The notes beneath the pieces were generated by a model. It did no database searches and was not told the DNA's origin. It saw only the letters and a program-made list of their open reading frames with translations. A stretch of 64,000 nt of DNA from Methanococcoides burtonii DSM 6242 (GTDB lineage: Archaea; Halobacteriota; Methanosarcinia; Methanosarcinales; Methanosarcinaceae), in contig NC_007955.1 of NCBI RefSeq assembly GCF_000013725.1, positions 1,953,579 through 2,017,578 on the forward strand, written 5' to 3'. A program made the position numbers and the translations under genes. Numbering within the stretch: the first letter of the stretch is position 1; each line of letters starts with the position of its first letter. This document shows positions 58,177-64,000 of the stretch, one piece after another.

Positions 58177-59100
58177 TTAAATACTTTGACGTTTACCGAT
58201 AAATAGATGGGGCATCCACTCCATCACAATTGTTCCATTCCCTTCCTCGTAAGTGTAGGTCCCGTTTCCGGATAGTGCTGCAAAGCCATCGCCTATGGCC
58301 TTAATATTAATACTCTGTCCGCGTACCATCACTATTGTGGATGTCCCGATGATATCCATTGTACCGTTCACATTACGGTAAGCCACAATTTTAGGGTTGA
58401 TGTTGCCTTCTGTTGTATATTGTCCCTCTATGGAAAAGATCTTGTCATTATTCTCATCCATGATAGTGACCACTGCATTTTGAACTGAGAGTGTCATATC
58501 GATGTTCCCTGAAAGAACTGCAGTTCCATTTCCACTTGCATTCAGATATACATCGTCCTTTAGTTTAACCTGTCCAGGTTTCATTATTTGTTTGTCATTG
58601 AATATCTGTGGCAATAACTCATGAATAATTCGGAGTTCTTTAATTGCATTGAAAAGGTACTCTCTCTGTTCTGTACTAATGGTCTGGGAGTTTTCATTGT
58701 TTTGCGAAAGTTCATCCGAAAGGGCCTTGTGCATTTTAGCATTTTCGAGATGCTTGCGAAATTCTCCTATCCTATTGGTTAGTAAGTTAATATCCTCTCC
58801 TTCATTTTCCAGCCTCTCCACTTCTGTTTCGAAATAGTAAAGTGCACCTTCGGATCTTTCGATATCCCTGTCTATGATATTGACAATATCCTGATCATCT
58901 ACAAAAAATAGTTTATTATGTTTATATGGTGGTTTATGTTCGCTATCAAATGGCCAGTAACTGTTGTCATGCCCTATGTCCGATGTGAACCAGATGGGTT
59001 TTACGACTTCGTGTTGTAAATTATCCTGTCTATCAGCACAACCGGAAGTCAGTAGTATGAATGTCAGTAAAGCCAATGTAATGCCTAATACCTTTTTCAT
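58177..59100 (-). CDS. Lipoprotein of unknown function
   Basis: A 307-residue protein with lipobox TSGC (Cys21). Residues about 75-150 are helical and charged, with ERLENEGEDINLL and HLENAKMHKAL. Residues 170-300 are beta-rich and Asn/Gly-rich (YLNASGNGTAVLSGNIDM, SGNGTYTYEEGNG), resembling polymer- or lipid-binding surface folds. It is the first gene of a two-gene unit with the membrane-anchored regulator. The family is not recognised. The helical part shares a loose pattern with the secreted protein at 59606. Confidence 0.72.
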   Translation of the reverse strand: MKKVLGITLALLTFILLTSGCADRQDNLQHEVVKPIWFTSDIGHDNSYWPFDSEHKPPYKHNKLFFVDDQDIVNIIDRDIERSEGALYYFETEVERLENEGEDINLLTNRIGEFRKHLENAKMHKALSDELSQNNENSQTISTEQREYLFNAIKELRIIHELLPQIFNDKQIMKPGQVKLKDDVYLNASGNGTAVLSGNIDMTLSVQNAVVTIMDENNDKIFSIEGQYTTEGNINPKIVAYRNVNGTMDIIGTSTIVMVRGQSINIKAIGDGFAALSGNGTYTYEEGNGTIVMEWMPHLFIGKRQSI

Positions 59101-59605
59101 TTTGATAATCCTCTTTCCCAGATAATGCGATCAATGACTATTTCCAGTTCTGCTATTGAAGATATAAACATACTTTATGAAGGGGATGTATTTTGTTTTT
59201 TCGTATAATGAAATATGCATTTTGTGAGCATCTTTAACTTCACAATCCTTTTTTTATCCTTCATTGATAAAAAGAGAGTTTAAATATGTATAAAATTCAT
59301 TTTTATATCTGTATTATTTATTTATTCAATTTATATCTCTTTTATTCGTATTTATTAAGTTTCTTCGATGATCGATCAATATGATCTTATTCAAATCATT
59401 CTACACACAAAAATATCAATTTTTTGTATTATATTATAAATTTAAAGGCTTATTAATTCCAAATAAGCTTTTTAGAGTTTTAATAAGCTTATTTTTAAGA
59501 ATTAAATGCTTTATATCACTTTTATCTGAAAGTATGCTTATATTCTCGACTGCCAGTGGATGTATTGTGAATACTCGGGTATTGCCGGGACACAGAGATG
59601 ATAAT
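59101..59605. other. Divergent intergenic region without a gene
   Basis: This 505-bp AT-rich stretch separates the minus-strand lipoprotein gene from the plus-strand secreted protein gene. It contains several TATA-like boxes for both directions and runs of T. A plus-strand frame remains open from 59381 but has no family-like sequence before the signal peptide start. No RNA gene or repeat was found. Confidence 0.5.
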
Positions 59606-60148
59606 ATGAACAATAAAACATTGAAAACAGTTGGTTGCTTTGCAGCTATCCTGATGGTATTCAGTTTGTTTCCAACAGGTGCGCTTGCGGCAGAAGATAG
59701 TACAACAAAAGATCTCCCAATGATGAAATTCGGTGAAAAGAATAGGATGGGACATGGAATCGGTGGAGGATTTTTCTTTTCTGATGACCGTCCTGTATGT
59801 CCAGTGGAGTTCGAAAGTGAAGAAGATGCATTTGAGTTTCAAAAGGAACGCTTGATCACTTCTTTTGATAAAAGGATCGAAAGACTGGAAATTCTAAAAG
59901 AGAATCTCGATGAAATTGGTAATGACGAGATCACTGGGGAACTTATAGATGAGCACATAGTTCAGCTTGAAGACGCAAAGGAGCTCATATCTTCTGCCGA
60001 AGACAATGAAGAAATTAATGAAGTAATGGAATCATTGTCTCCTATTTTTGAAGACATGCCTGAAGTACTTAGAAGATCAAATGCCAAAATACATTTTCGT
60101 GGATCTATGAACGGTATGCATTCAAGGGGCATGGTTTCAGTTGAATAA
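59606..60148 (+). CDS. Small secreted helical protein
   Basis: A 180-residue protein with a clear signal peptide (residues 1-28, ending TGALA). The mature part starts acidic and Gly-rich (MGHGIGGGFFF), then a helical core rich in Glu and Leu (KRIERLEILKENLDEI, then VQLEDAKELI). No transmembrane anchor or cysteine bridge is obvious. The helical segment resembles that of the lipoprotein encoded on the other side of the intergenic region. It may be part of the same envelope module. The start is ATG 59606, with GAGATGAT 3 nt upstream. Confidence 0.7.
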   Translation: MNNKTLKTVGCFAAILMVFSLFPTGALAAEDSTTKDLPMMKFGEKNRMGHGIGGGFFFSDDRPVCPVEFESEEDAFEFQKERLITSFDKRIERLEILKENLDEIGNDEITGELIDEHIVQLEDAKELISSAEDNEEINEVMESLSPIFEDMPEVLRRSNAKIHFRGSMNGMHSRGMVSVE

Positions 60149-60264
60149 TGCTCTTCGGGCTTGAATTTAAAAATCTTTCAGTCAAAAAATGGGGCCGATA
60201 GCTCCATCTTTATTTTTGATTTTTGTTCTGCTGTTAAATAATGAATTGTTATAATGGTGCTTAA

Positions 60265-60450
60265 TATGAAAAAAGGTCTGAAAAAATTGAACTCGGACCC
60301 AAGTTGAATGGATTTACAAACCTGATAAATTCAAAAATAGAGCTACTTGAAAACGAAATTGAACACAGTGATGATCGATTGGTCATTGAAGAAGCTGAGA
60401 TCATGTCATTTGAGCTGCAAAATATTCGGAATGAAGCTATAGACAATTAA
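60265..60450 (+). pseudogene. Short helical open frame without standard start
   Basis: A 61-codon frame ending TAA 60448-60450, bounded upstream by TAA at 60262. It has protein-like helical content (NSKIELLENEIEHSDDRLVI) but no ATG near its start; TTG 60304 would give about 48 residues. The adjacent frame has ATG AAA AAA GGT and stops after 14 codons, suggesting a frameshifted gene start. It could be a decayed relative of the secreted helical protein. Apart from it, nothing else is seen in 60149-60597. Confidence 0.35.
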
Positions 60451-60597
60451 GACAAGGTACTATCTCTAAATAGTTAATGTTAATCACAAAAAATAAATAC
60501 TCATTCCTTAGTATAATTATGCAGTTGGTTAAGTTCTGGGCAATTATATAGATTTCCAATTAATCCAGCTAAAAAAATTAAGTGATGGGTATGTATT

Positions 60598-63153
60598 ATG
60601 GGAACAACAAATAAACTGAACGTTTTTATCAGCTATTCACATCAGGATGAACACCATATTAATTTGTTTAAAACTCACATTTCACCTCTTAAAACAAATG
60701 ATTTAATAGAAGAATGGTATGATCGTGAAATAGTACCAGGTGAAGATTTTCAGAATCAAATTGATTGTAATTTAGATAATGCAGATATTATTTGTTTATT
60801 TATTTCAGCACATTTTCTTGCTTCAAAAAGTTGTATGGCAGAGAAAAAGAAGGCAATGGAGTTAAAGGATAATAATGGAATTTCGGTAGTTCCCATCATA
60901 TTGTCTCCATGTGGTTGGTTAGATGATTCGGATATTTTAAAACCGTTGGCTATCCCTACTGATGGAATGCCAGTTTCAACTTTTCAAGATAGCAACAATG
61001 CATGGCAGAATGTTTACACAGGGCTAAAGAAAGTTGTTGATAAAAAACGTATAGTAAAGCAGTTAGTGGTGAAAAAAGAGTTTGAAAGTTGGATACAAGA
61101 TGTAGCAATTTTGACAAAAGCACACTCTCAAAAAACAAATATTATTTTAGATGATATTTTTGTATGGCCAGAATTAGAGAAGTTCGATAGTTTCAATGAC
61201 TATGAGAAAACAGTAAGTTCTGGCTATCTGTTAGATAACTTTCTTGGTTTTAGTAAAATCGTATTAGCCGGGGAAGATCAATCTGGCAAAACGACCATAT
61301 GTAAAAAGATTTTTTCTGATTTGCGAAGTAAAAACTATGTTCCTGTATATGTCTCTGAAGATAAGATTTCTTCTCTTGGAAAAACAAGCAATAAAATTTC
61401 AAAATCATTTAGTGAACAATATCAAGATGCACATATAGATGAAATTGATAAAAATAAAATAATTCCAATAATTGACAATTTTCACCATGCAATTAATAAA
61501 CAAAAGCATATTGAAAATTTATCTGAATATTCTCATTGCATCATTGTAGTTGATGATATTTTTGGCTTGAACATTAAAGATGAAACACTTATTTCTTCAT
61601 TCATGAACTTTAGGATAAGGGAATTAAAACCATCTTTAAGATATGAGTTAGTTAAAAAATGGTTATGTCTGTCAGATAATAATTTAGACGATGACTATAA
61701 AAACATTGACAGTAGTACAGAACTAATCAACAATACTTTAGGGAAAAATATTGGCAAGGGGATTATGCCCGCATATCCATTTTTCATATTGTCTACTATT
61801 GTAACTTATGAAGCATTTTCAATGTCGCTTGATCAAGAAATAACTTCACAAGGGCACTGCTATCAGGCATTTATAGTTTATTATTTAATGAAACATGATG
61901 TAAAGAATGATGAGATTAACATTTACACGAATTTTTTAACTGAACTAGCTTTTTACATTTATGATAGAAAAAAGAAGGAATTATCTCCCGACGAATTTGC
62001 CGAATTTATGGAACTTTATTCTGAAACCTATAACCTTCCTATAAATGAAGATTCATTACTAGCAAATTTAACTGAAGTTGTATCTGCTGATGTTCTAAAT
62101 AATTATTCATTTAGATATCAATATTTTTACTATTTCTTTGTTGCTAAATATCTTTCTGATAATATGGAAAATTCGAAAGTAATAGACGAAATTACTAATA
62201 TAATAGATAATCTCCATGTAGACGAAAATGCGTATATTGCGATTTTTTTAACACATCACTCTAAAAATAGCACCATATTCAAAAAAATTGAAATGGTTGC
62301 ATCATCTCTATTTGACAAGTATAAGCCTGCAAGATTGACAAAAAATGAAATGAAATTTTTTGATAAACAAGAGAACATAATCTTCGAACAGGTATTTCCA
62401 TCTGGTAACACAAGACCTGAAAAGGAAAGAGCAGAAATACTGAATCAACAAGATGAATTGGAGCAGTACCAAGAGAATAATTTACAAGAAGAAGATGTCA
62501 ATAATAATTCGTCTGATGTTGATTTGCGGCGAGCTCTTAAAACAGTAGAAGTTGTGGGTTGCATTATTAGAAATCATTCCGGTTCTTTGAAAAAAGCAGA
62601 TCTTGAAAATTTACTATGCGTTGGCATGAATGTTCATTTGAGATTATTATCCAATTTATTTGAACTAATAAATAATGAAACCGAACAAGAAAAAATGGTT
62701 GATTTTATAGTAGAGAGGCTGAATCAGCTTGAAGATGACTTAGGACCTTATAAGATGCTAACTTCAAACGAAAAAAGGGATTATGCACACACCATTTTTT
62801 GGAACCTGAATTTCTTCATAGTATGTGGAATTATTCATAAAATTGTTCACTCATTGGGGTCTGATAAAGTTACTCAAATTGTGACAAATGTGTGTGATGA
62901 AATTAATACACCTGCCTCATCTTTGATTAAACATGGAGTCATGATGGTCTACAACAAGAATCTACAAATTGATGAATTTAGTAAAGGAATCCGAGATGAT
63001 GATTTTTCGAAGGTTGCAAAGAAGGCCATTAAACTAATGGTTGCAAACCATTGCTCAGTTCACAAAATAGGGGCTCGTGAAAGGCAACGGATACAAAGTA
63101 AATTCGAGATACAGTCGATTAACTTGTTGCCAGAAGTTGTGCATAATCAATAA
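60598..63153 (+). CDS. TIR-domain STAND NTPase, probable antiviral/defence protein
   Basis: An 851-residue AT-rich accessory protein. Residues 6-150 form a TIR domain (VFISYSHQDE; then SKSCMAEKKKAME; then VVPIILSPCGWL), with Glu82 in the CxxE position of TIR NADases. A STAND/NACHT-like P-loop NTPase follows: Walker A GEDQSGKTT (225-233), Walker B IIPIIDNF (Asp293), and a helix SLRYELVKKWL. The FRYQYFYYFFVAKYL segment (505-519) matches the end of the NACHT winged-helix region. The C-terminal 300 residues are a helical sensor-like region of no recognised family. Architectures like this are linked to phage sensing and NAD depletion. No partner gene is adjacent. Confidence 0.82.
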   Translation: MGTTNKLNVFISYSHQDEHHINLFKTHISPLKTNDLIEEWYDREIVPGEDFQNQIDCNLDNADIICLFISAHFLASKSCMAEKKKAMELKDNNGISVVPIILSPCGWLDDSDILKPLAIPTDGMPVSTFQDSNNAWQNVYTGLKKVVDKKRIVKQLVVKKEFESWIQDVAILTKAHSQKTNIILDDIFVWPELEKFDSFNDYEKTVSSGYLLDNFLGFSKIVLAGEDQSGKTTICKKIFSDLRSKNYVPVYVSEDKISSLGKTSNKISKSFSEQYQDAHIDEIDKNKIIPIIDNFHHAINKQKHIENLSEYSHCIIVVDDIFGLNIKDETLISSFMNFRIRELKPSLRYELVKKWLCLSDNNLDDDYKNIDSSTELINNTLGKNIGKGIMPAYPFFILSTIVTYEAFSMSLDQEITSQGHCYQAFIVYYLMKHDVKNDEINIYTNFLTELAFYIYDRKKKELSPDEFAEFMELYSETYNLPINEDSLLANLTEVVSADVLNNYSFRYQYFYYFFVAKYLSDNMENSKVIDEITNIIDNLHVDENAYIAIFLTHHSKNSTIFKKIEMVASSLFDKYKPARLTKNEMKFFDKQENIIFEQVFPSGNTRPEKERAEILNQQDELEQYQENNLQEEDVNNNSSDVDLRRALKTVEVVGCIIRNHSGSLKKADLENLLCVGMNVHLRLLSNLFELINNETEQEKMVDFIVERLNQLEDDLGPYKMLTSNEKRDYAHTIFWNLNFFIVCGIIHKIVHSLGSDKVTQIVTNVCDEINTPASSLIKHGVMMVYNKNLQIDEFSKGIRDDDFSKVAKKAIKLMVANHCSVHKIGARERQRIQSKFEIQSINLLPEVVHNQ

Positions 63154-63189
63154 TTTGATTCAAACATTTATAAATAAATTAGGATTTGT

Positions 63190-63223
63190 GGGATTAGGAA
63201 TCAATTAAATACATTCTAATCCC
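63190..63223 (+). terminator. Hairpin after the TIR-STAND gene
   Basis: GGGATTAGGAAT and ATTCTAATCCC pair with one bulged base around an 11-nt AT-rich loop, 37 nt after the stop codon. No strong T-tract follows, so it may instead stabilise the mRNA end or also serve the minus-strand remnant. Confidence 0.4.
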
Positions 63224-63235
63224 CTCCATGTATTT

Positions 63236-63397
63236 TCAAATATCATTTAATATATTGGATTTAAATTTTCGTAGTTTTACATAACCATTTAAAATATTCT
63301 CTAAATCGGCCCCATGCTTTACCATGTACTCACCTCTTTTCATCTTCTCAAAGTCATTGGACTTTCTGGTCAAAAAATCTGTTGTTCCAGCATATTT
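63236..63397 (-). pseudogene. C-terminal gene remnant upstream of the IS
   Basis: A 53-codon minus-strand frame ends at TGA 63236 and is broken upstream by TAG at 63398 and TAA at about 63419, with no start. It has protein-like content (DFEKMKRGEYMVKHGADL). Reading through the TAG would add only seven codons, so pyrrolysine does not rescue it. It is probably the end of a gene disrupted by decay or by the neighbouring transposon. The opposing plus-strand frame at 63324-63575 looks like a shadow. Confidence 0.35.
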
Positions 63398-63584
63398 CTA
63401 TCTGGCCGATGAAAGTGGTTATAAGAACGTTTCTTCGAGATCTAAAATAGCTAATGAAAATGAAAATAAGGTTTCAAGTTCCAATTCTAATTTCCTTGTC
63501 AGCTTTGTGAATAAAATAATGAGAATTCCGATAAACCCCTCAAACAGAAGCAATATTTATAACCTATTACAATAATTTTGTATT

Positions 63585-64000
63585 ATGTCCTTAACAAACT
63601 TTGCTTTTAAAGAAGAGTACAAACGTCTTGAAAATCTCGGTGACAAGCTCTCTGAAATTGAATCTCTCATCGATTGGAAACCATTTCGTCCAATTATAGC
63701 AGAGATGTATATCAATAAAACAGAGTTCGGTGGCAGACCAAACGTTGATGAAATCGTCATGCTCAAAATGTTAGTATTGCAACAATGGCATGGCCTATCT
63801 GACCCTGAACTTGAAAGACAAGCTACTGATAGAATTTCCTTTAGGAAATTCTTGGGCTTTCCTGCAAAAATTCCAGATCATACTACTGTTTGGGCATTTA
63901 GAGAACGAATTTCCCAGGCAGGAAAAGAAGATGAAATCTGGAATGAAATGCAAAGACAACTTAATAAGAAAGGTCTGAAGATCAAGCAAGGTATGATTCA
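63585..64000 (+). mobile_element. IS5-type transposase, N-terminal part (cut by window end)
   Basis: An open frame from ATG 63585 runs off the right edge; 138 codons are seen. The sequence has the DUF772 N-terminal domain of IS5-family transposases: EFGGRPNVDEIVMLKMLVLQ, LSDPELERQATDR and FRKFLGF, then DHTTVWAFRERI. The DDE catalytic domain lies beyond the window. The left end of the element is not resolved. Its position beside the TIR-STAND gene supports an accessory, mobile region. Confidence 0.85.

Noticed and set aside
60189..63315. An 11-bp inverted repeat (ATGGGGCCGAT at 60189-60199, and its complement at 63305-63315) flanking the TIR-STAND gene, suspected as transposon ends
   Set aside because: An 11-mer match over 3 kb is expected by chance about as often as not. 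The right copy lies within a coding-like remnant, and there is no target-site duplication.
63236..63420. Pyrrolysine read-through at the TAG in the minus-strand remnant
   Set aside because: Read-through would add only seven codons before a TAA, so it does not restore a gene.
63324..63575. Plus-strand 83-codon frame before the transposase
   Set aside because: It opposes the protein-like remnant on the minus strand, is Ser/Asn-rich without a ribosome binding site, and has no recognisable domain.
1..64000. tRNA, rRNA or CRISPR loci
   Set aside because: No cloverleaf-type GGTTC-containing arms, conserved rRNA stretches or regularly spaced direct repeats were found in the intergenic regions by eye; a scan with tRNAscan-SE or Infernal was not possible.

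Overview
The window is a chromosomal segment of a methanogenic archaeon of the order Methanosarcinales, most likely a Methanococcoides- or Methanolobus-like marine methylotroph. The evidence is the gene content: an MCR-activation cluster (atwA with methanogenesis markers 3, 6, 5, 15, 17 and 7), class I lysyl-tRNA synthetase, aIF5A with hypusination-type genes, FEN1, and archaeal Prs. TATA-like boxes sit about 25 nt upstream of several probably leaderless starts, and ribosome binding sites follow GGAGG or GGTGAT. No rRNA, tRNA or CRISPR array was seen.

Layout. 1-9.7 kb: a secreted surface protein cut by the window edge, hisF, a MazG-like protein, a lipoprotein-like surface protein, a U32 protein with a DNPH1-like hydrolase, a BofA-like protein, a methyltransferase and lysS. 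9.9-10.9 kb: an AT-rich accessory gene with a HEPN RNase motif. 10.9-17.8 kb: a PLP decarboxylase coupled to a divergent deoxyhypusine synthase, a SIMPL protein, a gene remnant, pdaD, and a DtxR regulator overlapping feoB. 18-23 kb, minus strand: a CDIN1/TPD nuclease with a DNA glycosylase, prs, moaC and nnrDE. 23.3-30 kb: an RCK-DHH protein, a YkgJ protein, an aconitase-family large subunit, two CBS proteins, hisE and a NOG1-like GTPase. 30-39.6 kb, mostly minus strand: an aminotransferase/hxlB/Era-like GTPase operon, PhoU, pcm, a zinc protein, agmatinase, aIF5A, a matrixin-like protease and a hybrid histidine kinase.

39.7-48.6 kb, plus strand: a secreted nuclease, a P-type-ATPase-like HAD protein, atwA, then six marker genes with overlapping or near-overlapping ends. 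Together these encode most of the ATP-dependent machinery that reductively activates methyl-coenzyme M reductase. 48.6-53.6 kb: an AhpD-like protein, a presenilin-like protease, fen1 and gpmI. 53.7-60.1 kb: a cell-envelope module made of a MacB-like ABC transporter, a COG1361 protein, a membrane-anchored winged-helix protein, a lipoprotein and a small secreted helical protein. 60.6-64 kb: an AT-rich accessory island with a TIR-STAND NTPase, a likely defence protein, followed by a gene remnant and the start of an IS5-type transposase.

Pathway links: pdaD (arginine to agmatine) and speB (agmatine to putrescine) are both present, as are aIF5A and a DHS-like enzyme, so the window holds much of a polyamine/hypusine network. 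hisF and hisE are scattered rather than in a his operon. The most unusual sequence-level signal is phoU: its conserved N-terminus is preceded by a well-placed ribosome binding site and an in-frame ATA, with no ATG, GTG or TTG available.
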